This document shows positions 26,210 to 33,823 of a stretch of DNA of 33,997 bases, in pieces (the first letter of the stretch is position 1; each line of letters begins with the position of its first letter). The stretch spans positions 1-33,997 of the forward strand of contig JAJFII010000074.1 in assembly GCA_021775095.1 (NCBI GenBank), in the 5' to 3' direction. The DNA is from Rhodospirillales bacterium (GTDB lineage Bacteria; Pseudomonadota; Alphaproteobacteria; Rhodospirillales; Casp-alpha2). The translations under genes were made by a program, and so were the position numbers. The notes beneath the pieces were generated by a model that ran no database searches, had not been told where the DNA came from, and was given only the letters and a program-made list of their open reading frames with translations.

Positions 26210-27934
26210 ATGACGGATAATCGAGACCAAAGGCGTCTGTCGGCCATACTCGTAGCAGATGTCGTCGCCTACACCCGCCTCATGGAGAACGATACCGATG
26301 GTACAGTTGCCGCCTGGAAAAGCGCCCGTTGTGAAATCATTGATCCAACAATTTCCGCCTTTTGTGGGAAAATCGTAAAGCATACAGGTGATGGATTCCT
26401 CGCAGAGTTTCACACGGTGCAGGATGCGGTAAACGGTGCCGCGGCCTTGCAACAAGCCCTGGCCAGCAATCCTCTCAGTTTTCGTATGGGCGTCAACCTC
26501 GGTGACATTATCGATGACGGCGAAGATATACACGGTGAAGGCGTCAACATTGCTGCCCGTATTGAAGCCCTGGCTGAACCTGGCGGCATATGCATTACCC
26601 GAGGGGTGTACGATCAGGTTATCAACCGGGTCGATTATCCGTTTATCGATATGGGGGAATTTACGGTTAAGCATGTTTCAAAACCACTGCAAGTCTTTCG
26701 CATCGATTTTGTCGGTTCATCGGCATCTGCGACAGAAACAAATCAATTATCAGAACCGAGCCGACCTTCGATAATTGTTATGCCGTTCAAGAACATGACC
26801 GGCGATGACGATCAGGATTATCTGGTGGACGGATTGCGTTTGGATATACAGAATGCCCTGGTAAAGGTCTCAGGTAGTTTTCTCATTGCGTTCGGCAGTG
26901 CGAGCGCACAACAAGGCAAATCGGCTGAACAGGTGGCATCCGACATGGGGGTGCGATTCGTCTTGGAAGGAAGCGTCCGGCGCGCCGGTGCCACCCTACG
27001 CATTTCCACAGTTTTGACCGACGGGATCGACAGTAAAATCATTTGGACGGAGAAATATGACCGACAAATGGATGATGCCTTTGCCGTGCTCGACGAGATC
27101 ACCGGGCACGTATTGACCGCCATCAATGTCAATTTGGTAGCGGGTGAGCCCGCAAAGGTCTGGCATAGGACATTGAAGGATCTGCGGTCGCTGGAAACCC
27201 TATATCGTGGCATGCATGCATTCTTAAAAATGGATTCGGCTTCTTTAGTCGAAGCCCTCAGGCATTTCGAGTTGGTTGCAAAACTACATCCGGAAGCATC
27301 CGTAGGACCAACCTGGGCTGCCCTGACCCACTGGTATAATTTTCAAAGGGGCTGGAATAACCCGCGCGACCAATCCGTTCGTTTGGCAAAACAATGGTCG
27401 GAGAAAAGTGTCGCGTTACTCGATTGCGACGGTCAGGCGCAAACGGTGTTATGCCATCTCCATCTCCTTGATCAAAACTTCGACGCGGCATTGGCAGCAG
27501 GCAAGTTGGCAATCTCAAACCGGCCCAATTGCACCCATGCCAATGGTTATTACGCCAATGTTCTGCACTATTGTGGTGATCAGGACGGCGCGCTGCGGCA
27601 TATCAAACTCGCTATACGATATTCACCCATTCATCCATCATTGTTTACGACCATTCTGGCAAACATTTACCGGGCCAAGGGCGATCATGTCCTGGCGATT
27701 TCGGCGGCCAAATCTGCAATCGCAACAAATCCAGATGATTTGATGGCACGGCTTGTACTGGCCAGCCTTGCGAGCCGCAATAACCAGGCAGAAACGGCGG
27801 CTTCTCTGACCCAGGAAATTCTCCATATTGATCCGATTTTCACGGTCTCCCAGTTTGCCGCCGGACAACCCTATCGAAGCAAAGAATTTCTGGCAGAACT
27901 GGTAACTGAATTACAGGATGCGGGATTGTCTTAA
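26210..27934 (+). CDS. Class III adenylate/guanylate cyclase with TolB-like and TPR regions
   Basis: The 574-residue protein opens with a class III cyclase domain (about 8-165): LSAILVADVVAYTRLM with metal-binding Asp17, KHTGDGFLAEF with Asp61, and GEGVNIAARIEALAEPGG with the Asn and Arg of catalysis. A TolB/FlgO-like region follows (about 185-305, IIVMPFKNMTGDDDQDYLVD, FVLEGSVRRAGATLRIS), then TPR-like helices to the end. This layout is common in Alphaproteobacteria. It makes cAMP or cGMP; the signal sensed is unknown. GGAGG lies before ATG 26210. It converges on the PNPOx-FNR gene with 22 bp between. Confidence 0.92.
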   Translation: MTDNRDQRRLSAILVADVVAYTRLMENDTDGTVAAWKSARCEIIDPTISAFCGKIVKHTGDGFLAEFHTVQDAVNGAAALQQALASNPLSFRMGVNLGDIIDDGEDIHGEGVNIAARIEALAEPGGICITRGVYDQVINRVDYPFIDMGEFTVKHVSKPLQVFRIDFVGSSASATETNQLSEPSRPSIIVMPFKNMTGDDDQDYLVDGLRLDIQNALVKVSGSFLIAFGSASAQQGKSAEQVASDMGVRFVLEGSVRRAGATLRISTVLTDGIDSKIIWTEKYDRQMDDAFAVLDEITGHVLTAINVNLVAGEPAKVWHRTLKDLRSLETLYRGMHAFLKMDSASLVEALRHFELVAKLHPEASVGPTWAALTHWYNFQRGWNNPRDQSVRLAKQWSEKSVALLDCDGQAQTVLCHLHLLDQNFDAALAAGKLAISNRPNCTHANGYYANVLHYCGDQDGALRHIKLAIRYSPIHPSLFTTILANIYRAKGDHVLAISAAKSAIATNPDDLMARLVLASLASRNNQAETAASLTQEILHIDPIFTVSQFAAGQPYRSKEFLAELVTELQDAGLS

Positions 27935-27956
27935 CAGGAGCGGTTCTCGATTGTCA

Positions 27957-29609
27957 TCAACCTTTCGGGCCGAACGATTCAGTATGTATGTGTTCCGGGG
28001 CAACGCCGATGCGTTCCAATACGTCTTGGACGTCGGTCATGAATGCCGTTGGCCCACAAAGCAAATAATGCGCGTCGGGCGTGTTTACGAGATGCGTGAC
28101 GAGTTCCCCCGTGACGCGTCCTTTACTGTCAAAATCTCTACCAGGTTCGTCGTCGTCGTTCGGTTTGCTGTAGGCGAAATGCAATTGAACGTTCATCCTG
28201 CGGGCTGCGAGCTCCCTCGTTTCCTTTGCCATGATGTGACGGGTACCATCGCGGGCACCATGAATAAACCACACGGGACGCTCGCCACCCTCTTCGGCTA
28301 AGGCGTGGAGGAGGGACATCATGGGCGTAATTCCGACACCGGCACTGATCAGTACCACGGGACATTGGATACAGGGTAGCATCAGGTCCTCCCCCGATGG
28401 GCGGCGGGCATCGATGATGGCACCGACATTCAGTTCATCGTGAAGATGGCGGGACGCAATCCCCAAGGATTCCCGTTTGACGGAAATGCGATAACGATCC
28501 GTACCCGGTGGACCAGACAGTGAATAGGTTCGGCTGACTGGTCCGCCGATACCCGGTACCGCCAATTCAATTGGCAGATATTGACCCGCTTCGAAAATGG
28601 GCAGGGGCGCGCCGTCCCGCGCTGCGAAAATGAAGGAAGTGATGTCTTCGCTTTCAGGCTTCTTTTCAATCAGTCGCAAGGAGCGTACGAAGTCCGCGCT
28701 CTTCTGCCATCGCAACGGGACGGCGGAGCGACGTTCATGAACTTCCTCGATGTCGAATGTCACGATGCGCCTGGCGCCTGGTAGTCTCGCCACGGCCTCA
28801 GAATCCCAGTCGATGGAGGCGCGCCCTGTTAACTGCAACAGGCTACCTGTCGGAAAATCGACGAACAGAAATCCGATTTTTGGATTGAGGACGATGTTTC
28901 CGAGTGTATTGAAGTGATTGTTGCCGGCAAAATCAGGGAATTGGATCCGGGTTTCGTCAATCACCTGGACGAACCCGGGTTCGCCGCCGCGATGGGACGC
29001 ATCCATGCCAAATGTCGGACTCTTGCCGTCACCAACATGACCACTGGCAATAAAAAACGTGTCCGCAGAAGTGACCCAGTTTTGCTGATCCTGAGTTATT
29101 CGATCATACGTTTCGTTGGTGCCAACCGACGCATCTTCGAGCCGCGTCCACTCGCGTTCCCGAATGTACTGGGGGCAGTTGCCGAAGGCCTGATCGACAT
29201 CGAAGATCAGTCGATTTTCGCCGTCTTCACGGACCCGTCCATTGATGCGATTCCGTCGGCGAGAAGTCAGATCTATACCGAGTAATCCCAAGTGTGCTCC
29301 TGACGATAGGGAGGCTTCCAACGGATCACCTATAAGCTTAACTCCCTTCAGGACCAGGGACCGGGGATCGGGCGATGTGATAAAACCGTCGGGCCCCACG
29401 AGCAGGGTCACCCAAGGACGGCCCTGCGTGTCGAGAGCTGCTGCAACCAAAAACGGAAGCGAAGTATGAAAGTCACGATGTTGTTGGGGCATGAACGGGC
29501 GAACAACTTTGCGCGCCCAGTCCTCGATTTCACGAACGCCCAGGCGCGCTTGAACATCCTGTTCACCGGCATGGAATGGGGACTCCTCAATCGCCAAATC
29601 GTCTTGCAT
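27957..29609 (-). CDS. PNPOx-FNR fusion flavoprotein without ferredoxin domain
   Basis: The 550-residue protein joins an N-terminal pyridoxamine-phosphate-oxidase-like split barrel (about 20-300; LPFLVAAALDTQGRPWVTLL, NNHFNTLGNIVLNPKIGFLF) to a ferredoxin-NADP reductase module (about 310-550). The latter has the FAD motif RTYSLSGPPG, the NAD(P) motif LISAGVGITPMMSLLHAL and YLLCGPTAFM. It stops at HTESFGPKG. Related fusions I know continue into a plant-type 2Fe-2S domain, which is missing here. ATG 29609 has AAAGGAG 8 nt upstream and is preferred to TTG 29627. It probably transfers electrons from NAD(P)H to an unknown acceptor. It is the last gene of the accessory run. Confidence 0.85.
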   Translation of the reverse strand: MQDDLAIEESPFHAGEQDVQARLGVREIEDWARKVVRPFMPQQHRDFHTSLPFLVAAALDTQGRPWVTLLVGPDGFITSPDPRSLVLKGVKLIGDPLEASLSSGAHLGLLGIDLTSRRRNRINGRVREDGENRLIFDVDQAFGNCPQYIREREWTRLEDASVGTNETYDRITQDQQNWVTSADTFFIASGHVGDGKSPTFGMDASHRGGEPGFVQVIDETRIQFPDFAGNNHFNTLGNIVLNPKIGFLFVDFPTGSLLQLTGRASIDWDSEAVARLPGARRIVTFDIEEVHERRSAVPLRWQKSADFVRSLRLIEKKPESEDITSFIFAARDGAPLPIFEAGQYLPIELAVPGIGGPVSRTYSLSGPPGTDRYRISVKRESLGIASRHLHDELNVGAIIDARRPSGEDLMLPCIQCPVVLISAGVGITPMMSLLHALAEEGGERPVWFIHGARDGTRHIMAKETRELAARRMNVQLHFAYSKPNDDDEPGRDFDSKGRVTGELVTHLVNTPDAHYLLCGPTAFMTDVQDVLERIGVAPEHIHTESFGPKG

Positions 29610-29703
29610 CGAATGCACTCCTTTCAACTCTCACCAATTTCAATTCTGGACCGATTCCTTAAAAATTGCACCCTGGGTTCCGCTCGTGTTGGACTCAGTT
29701 CGG

Positions 29704-30423
29704 TCATTTTTTAAAAGGCATTTTTGAAAAATGAACGCGCAAAAACAAAGCTCGTGCAAACAGCCTAATGGCTTCAATAATTCCTGTAAGCCGTGTCAGG
29801 CGCGCAACATGTGCAACATCGAGCATACGGGGTTCAGGAAAATAAGCGACGTACTCGATGTTACCGATCAATTCGTAACGCTCGGTTCCACGTTCCTCGT
29901 GCGGATAAATCGGCACATCAAGAAAAACACAAAAATCGGCAGAGGCCATGACGTATTCGTCGGAATTGACGCTGTTCTTGGTCATCCGATGGATTACAAT
30001 GGGCGCTTCGCCACCAAGTTCAATCGAGCCGTTTGCGACCTTGATGACCACGTCGCCAAAATGAGCAAATGCCTTCAGTCTCAATACATCAATGTGCTGG
30101 CATGCATCACACAGGCAACCGCCGATACTCTTCTCTAACATACTTCGGTGTTTGTCAGTGAATTCTTGCATCATCGTAACGATCTGCTTCGCGATGTCGT
30201 TAATGGCTTCCCTGGGGTTATCGCCAAGTTCATCGCAATAAAGAAATGCTGCGTCGCCTTCTAACCTGTTCAGTTTCAATGGAAATTTTACTGAGTTTGT
30301 TACCACTTCAAGAAGGTCGGTAATAATCACCTCTGCATGAAGCAATGAAATGCGGTGAAGGCTCATAAATTTGGTGTAACCGCTGATATCAGCAATAACC
30401 ATAGCAGTCGGACGTAATTCCAT
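29704..30423 (-). CDS. DUF2652 / class III cyclase-like protein
   Basis: The 239-residue protein has a cyclase-like core: MVIADISGYTKFMSLH with the first Asp, and LNRLEGDAAFLYCDE with the second. A cysteine cluster CLCDACQHIDVLRLKAFAHFG follows, a known feature of DUF2652 proteins. YELIGNIEYVAYFPEP lies near the C-terminus. Catalytic activity of the family is unproven. I chose ATG 30423 because GAGGGAGA lies about 8 nt upstream; the frame is open to 30525 but the extra 34 residues do not look like the family. It is a second cyclase-like gene within 4 kb. Confidence 0.8.
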   Translation of the reverse strand: MELRPTAMVIADISGYTKFMSLHRISLLHAEVIITDLLEVVTNSVKFPLKLNRLEGDAAFLYCDELGDNPREAINDIAKQIVTMMQEFTDKHRSMLEKSIGGCLCDACQHIDVLRLKAFAHFGDVVIKVANGSIELGGEAPIVIHRMTKNSVNSDEYVMASADFCVFLDVPIYPHEERGTERYELIGNIEYVAYFPEPRMLDVAHVARLTRLTGIIEAIRLFARALFLRVHFSKMPFKK

Positions 30424-30506
30424 TTTATAATCTCCCTCAAAAGCTTTGTTCGGAACCCAAATGATGGGACTGAATGCGAACGATCCTATTAAAAATGATG
30501 TCAGAA

Positions 30507-30548
30507 ATGGTTCAACAGAACGCATTTATGGTTCAACAGAACGCATTT
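30507..30548. repeat. Tandem 21-bp duplication
   Basis: Two perfect copies of a 21-bp unit (starting ATGGTTCAACAG, ending AACGCATTT) lie head to tail in the 135-bp gap between the lumazine-binding-like gene and the DUF2652 gene. The perfect match suggests a recent slip or duplication. Confidence 0.9.
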
Positions 30549-30558
30549 AAAGACGCCC

Positions 30559-30936
30559 CTATTGGCGGTGCAGGTGAAAGACTTTGTTGGTAATCTTCCA
30601 TTCACTTTCAGTTTTAAGTAAAGTAAACAGATCGGTGAACCGATGACCGGCCCAGTTTTCTAGCTCAAGCCTGACTGTGGCAACCGTGGCCGCAAGATCA
30701 ATGTTGGCAATTCGGGTTTTTAGCCCGCTCGCCGGGCCATTGGCTTCATTCCAATCAAAAAGGTCTTGAATGGGGCCGGCGACCAAGTCGTCGCCGATAT
30801 AACCAAATATTGTCGCGTCGTCATGAAACGCTGATTTCATGTCTTTGCTACGACCGGACTTAGCGCCGTCAATGTATTGTTGTACGACATCGGTAATTGC
30901 GACATGGTCGCTCGTTTGCGTTGATGGGATGTTCAT
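30559..30936 (-). CDS. NTF2-like (putative lumazine-binding) protein
   Basis: The 125-residue protein has the NTF2-like fold of the putative lumazine-binding family: VVQQYIDGAKSGRSKDMKSA, FHDDATIFGYIGDDLVAGPI, and the C-terminal FTDLFTLLKTESEWKITNKV signature. ATG 30936 has GGGGAG 8 nt upstream; an earlier in-frame start at 30966 lacks one. It starts 35 bp after the SDR stop, so they are cotranscribed. Role unknown; the context suggests a binding or auxiliary protein for the redox cluster. Confidence 0.85.
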   Translation of the reverse strand: MNIPSTQTSDHVAITDVVQQYIDGAKSGRSKDMKSAFHDDATIFGYIGDDLVAGPIQDLFDWNEANGPASGLKTRIANIDLAATVATVRLELENWAGHRFTDLFTLLKTESEWKITNKVFHLHRQ

Positions 30937-30971
30937 GAATTTCACTCCCCAATGATTGTCTTGCATTTTGT

Positions 30972-31721
30972 CTAGACCTGGATCATGCCGCCGTCGGCGA
31001 CCAACTCGGCACCGGTGAAGTAGCTCGCGTCATCTGACGCCAGAAAGGCCACAGTGGCAGCGATTTCAGTGGCCCGGCCAGGACGGCCAAGTGGAGTCTG
31101 CTGGACGACCTGATCTCCAAAGGCTGCGACTTCTTCTTGGCTCAAGCCGACTTTGTCCCATAAGGATGTTTGGATGAGACCGGGGCTGACGACATTGACC
31201 CGTATGCCGCGGGGTGACAGTTCAGCCGCCAGCGTACGCCCAAACGAACGAACAGCCGCTTTTGTCGCCGAATACACGCTCGTATTTGGCAGTCCTGAGT
31301 GGGCGACGACGGAGGCGTTTAGAATGACCGCCGCGCCGTCAGGCAAAAGCGGTAGTGCTTTTTGTACGGTGAAGAAGAGTCCTCGAACGTTGATCGCGAA
31401 CACGCTATCGAAGTGCGCTTCAGTAACCGCGTCTACGGCAACGAACGGCGCAATTCCTGCATTGGCAAACAACACATCGATACGTCCGAACTGGTCCTTG
31501 ATGCGAGCGTACAGGTTGTCGATATCTGCCAGATTGGCAACACTGCCCTGTACACCCACGGCCCTCTCACCGAGCGCGTCAACGGCGGCATCCAGAGCGT
31601 CCTGATTGCGGCCAGTGATCACAACACGGGCACCTTCCAAGATGAAGCGATGGGCCGTCGCCAGGCCGATCCCTGTGCTACCGCCAGTGATGATGGCAAT
31701 TTTTCCGTTAAACGTTTCCAT
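30972..31721 (-). CDS. SDR-family oxidoreductase
   Basis: The 249-residue classical short-chain dehydrogenase has the cofactor motif ITGGSTGIGLATA, VLFANAGIAPF, the catalytic region ILNASVVAHSG with Ser, YSATKAAVRSFGRTLA with Tyr and Lys, and the C-terminal ELVADGGMIQV. It resembles the 3-oxoacyl reductase-like group; the substrate is unknown. ATG 31721 has GAGGAAA 9 nt upstream. A MITE lies 58 bp upstream, between this gene and the P460-like gene, and may have altered transcription. Confidence 0.93.
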   Translation of the reverse strand: METFNGKIAIITGGSTGIGLATAHRFILEGARVVITGRNQDALDAAVDALGERAVGVQGSVANLADIDNLYARIKDQFGRIDVLFANAGIAPFVAVDAVTEAHFDSVFAINVRGLFFTVQKALPLLPDGAAVILNASVVAHSGLPNTSVYSATKAAVRSFGRTLAAELSPRGIRVNVVSPGLIQTSLWDKVGLSQEEVAAFGDQVVQQTPLGRPGRATEIAATVAFLASDDASYFTGAELVADGGMIQV

Positions 31722-31779
31722 TGTACATTTCCTCATAATCAAATTTTGCATAGTCGCGGATCAATCCGCCCTAGTCGCT

Positions 31780-32044
31780 AGAGCACTTCCGGGGTCATAT
31801 GACGCACTCTGATGGAGTAGAACGGTTCGATCAGTTAGGCGCGGTCCGCAGCGCGATGCCAAGCATCGGGCAAGGAATGTAACGCCACCGACGGGCCGTT
31901 ATACCCCACCGAAGGCCCTGTTCTTTTATTCCGTGACAGCGTCGCGCCTCTTACCCGATACACCGCATCGCGATGCGATGCCCTCCTGGTCACAAAATAA
32001 AAGAAACGGGTCAGAGTGCGTCATATGACCCCGGAAATGCTCTA
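31780..32044. mobile_element. MITE-like element, copy 2
   Basis: This 265-bp element begins TAGAGCACTTCCGGGGTCAT and its other end, reversed, reads TAGAGCATTTCCGGGGTCAT; the 34-bp terminal inverted repeats differ at one position. No transposase ORF is present. It shares its interior with copy 1 at 20981-21246. One terminal repeat lies inside the 3' end of the P460-like gene and provides its last ten codons and stop. TA borders both ends. Confidence 0.9.
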
Positions 32045-32595
32045 ATTACCGGATATCCTTCTGTATAGACGAGACCTGTTTTGCGGGCCGGCTCCTGGCA
32101 TCCAAGACAGTCTTGTCGATACTCAGTACTGGTTGTCTGATCCCGATCCTTAGCCGTAAAAAATGACCAACTCCAACCGTCACCCCATAACGGGTTGTTG
32201 GGAAACCGGACTTTGTCATCCTTGACCATGACAAAATATCCCACGGTCTCGGCGGCTCGGGTAGCGATCCCGGTCGTCAGTTCGTCGGTGTGACCATTGA
32301 ACAGTTCCTTGACAAGAACCGAGCCATCCGGAAACAAACCCGTGATTCTGTATGAGCCAACGACATCCGGCGGGGCGTAGACAAGGTGAAGACCAACGCC
32401 GTTGGGATCGGCACTTTTAACCGACCACGCGCCGAGCAGAATATAGGTGGCACGGAAGTTTTTGGGCACCTGAATCGCGCCCGTAGTGTTGACCACACCA
32501 TCGGCAAAAGGTTCGGCAGTTTCTCCAACGACGGACCCTGCCATCAATAAACTTAACAACGTAGCTGAAATCCATAATTTCTTTAAGGCAATCAT
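32011..32595 (-). CDS. Cytochrome P460-like periplasmic protein with altered heme motif
   Basis: The 194-residue protein has a signal peptide (KLWISATLLSLLMAGSVVG, cut near residue 24) and a P460-type beta-rich fold: FRATYILLGAWSVKSADPNG, RFPNNPLWGDGWSWSFF and DCLGCQEPARKTGLVYTEGY. Cytochrome P460 proteins attach heme through CxxCH; here the fifth residue is Gln (codon CAG), so the axial His is lost. The last ten residues (RAFPGSYDAL) come from the MITE terminal repeat. AGGAG lies 7 nt before ATG 32595, and the gene starts 22 bp after the VOC stop. It may be a non-heme relative or a decaying gene. Confidence 0.8.
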   Translation of the reverse strand: MIALKKLWISATLLSLLMAGSVVGETAEPFADGVVNTTGAIQVPKNFRATYILLGAWSVKSADPNGVGLHLVYAPPDVVGSYRITGLFPDGSVLVKELFNGHTDELTTGIATRAAETVGYFVMVKDDKVRFPNNPLWGDGWSWSFFTAKDRDQTTSTEYRQDCLGCQEPARKTGLVYTEGYPVIRAFPGSYDAL

Positions 32596-32617
32596 GACTT
32601 TTCTCCTGAAATGTCTA

Positions 32618-33028
32618 TCACGCGACAGGTGCTATAAACTCAAGACGGATACCGCCTGGAATGAAGCACATCATATGTTGGGTCAGACCACCGCCGAGCG
32701 GTTCTGGTGCAAACTCGATAATTACAGCGTCTTCGAGAACAAGTCGTTCATGGAGTTCGTGTAAAACGTCGTTACCATCAACAATCAGGGCAAGATGATG
32801 CAGGCCAACCACATTGTGACGATCAAAGGGTATCGTTTTTGCGGGACCCTTGGCCTGCCATAAGGTGACCATGGTCGTGCCGTCGCTCAGGAAAACGGCC
32901 GGATAGTCTGGTTTTTCACCAACGGTTTCGAATGCCAGCACGTCCATAAAGAAGGCTAGCGTGATTTTTAAATTTGGCACAGTCAAGCCAACGTGATGGA
33001 CTCCTTTGGTGGTGATATTTGCGGGCAT
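32618..33028 (-). CDS. VOC-family (glyoxalase-like) protein
   Basis: The 136-residue protein has the paired beta-alpha-beta-beta-beta modules of the vicinal oxygen chelate fold. GVHHVGLTVPNLKITLAFFM begins the first, GLHHLALIVDGND the second, and GGIRLEFIAPVA ends it with the usual Glu. The His and Glu residues are the likely metal ligands. It resembles methylmalonyl-CoA epimerase / glyoxalase-like members; the substrate is unknown. I chose ATG 33028 with AGGAG 6 nt before it; ATG 33031 is adjacent. The frame stays open upstream to ATG 33238, which has its own AGGAG. Confidence 0.88.
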   Translation of the reverse strand: MPANITTKGVHHVGLTVPNLKITLAFFMDVLAFETVGEKPDYPAVFLSDGTTMVTLWQAKGPAKTIPFDRHNVVGLHHLALIVDGNDVLHELHERLVLEDAVIIEFAPEPLGGGLTQHMMCFIPGGIRLEFIAPVA

Positions 33029-33271
33029 CATTTTCTCCTGATTTGTAGGGGATCGGGGTCTCTCGCTTAGGAGACGGGAAAGAAAATGGCGGTGCATGCC
33101 TTTTTGAAATAAGGAACTCATTGAATTTGAGCCTGTCCGCAAGGGGCAGTTACTTGCGTGACGGGTGCACCGCCGAGGTTGGGCTGGTAACCACTTGTCA
33201 GGGAGAAGGGGGGACAACAAGTGCCAGCCAGGGGTCATTAAATGTCTCCTGATATCGCCACGGCCCGTTCG
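33029..33271. other. Gap between the AhpD-like and VOC genes
   Basis: The gap contains a good ribosome site, AGGAG, 7 nt before ATG 33238 (minus strand), in frame with the VOC gene. The 70 residues it would add look unlike a VOC domain. No hairpin with a U-tract was seen. The extension may be a remnant of another coding region or an alternative start. Confidence 0.4.
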
Positions 33272-33823
33272 CTAGGCCGCACGGGTTTGAACGAGATCAA
33301 TTGCAGGAAAATCAATTTCCGTTTCAGCCATATGATTGATGTAATTGGTGAGAAAATTCGCGGTAACATTGGCGACGACTTCAACGATTGCGCTTTCACT
33401 ATGCCCAGCAGCGCGCACAGTGTTGAGATCGGCGTCGTCAATGAAACCGCGCTTATCAACAATCTTGCGGGCAAACACCAAGAGCGCGTTGAGGGCCGGA
33501 TCACCCGACCTGCCCAACAGACGCGCTGTAATTTCATCGGTGTCAACATTGAGAGATTTTGAGAGGGCCGTATGCGCCGAGGCACAATAGGAACAATCAT
33601 TGGCACCAGCGACCGTGAGTGCAATGGCTTCACGTGTCTTCGGATCGAATGTACCGCCGGAAAGCGCCTCGCTGACGGCGAGGTAAGATTTAAGGGCAAC
33701 GGGTGAGCTTGCCAGGGTCCGCAGCACGTTCGGAACCATTCCGATTTTGCTTTGCACGGCGTCAAGCAACTCCTTGGTTTCACCGCTGGCGGTTGACGGA
33801 TCTACGGCATTTAAACGAGGCAT
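33272..33823 (-). CDS. AhpD-like / carboxymuconolactone decarboxylase-family protein
   Basis: The 183-residue all-helical protein has the AhpD-type redox motif CSYCASAHTALSK, with the two Cys and the His of the peroxidase-like active site, after TREAIALTVAGAND. N-terminal LLDAVQSKIGMVPNVLRTLA is typical of the peroxidase-related subgroup. It may reduce organic peroxides or act on a ring product in the cytoplasm. AAGGAG lies 8 nt before ATG 33823. It is the first gene in the window of the minus-strand accessory run. Confidence 0.92.
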   Translation of the reverse strand: MPRLNAVDPSTASGETKELLDAVQSKIGMVPNVLRTLASSPVALKSYLAVSEALSGGTFDPKTREAIALTVAGANDCSYCASAHTALSKSLNVDTDEITARLLGRSGDPALNALLVFARKIVDKRGFIDDADLNTVRAAGHSESAIVEVVANVTANFLTNYINHMAETEIDFPAIDLVQTRAA

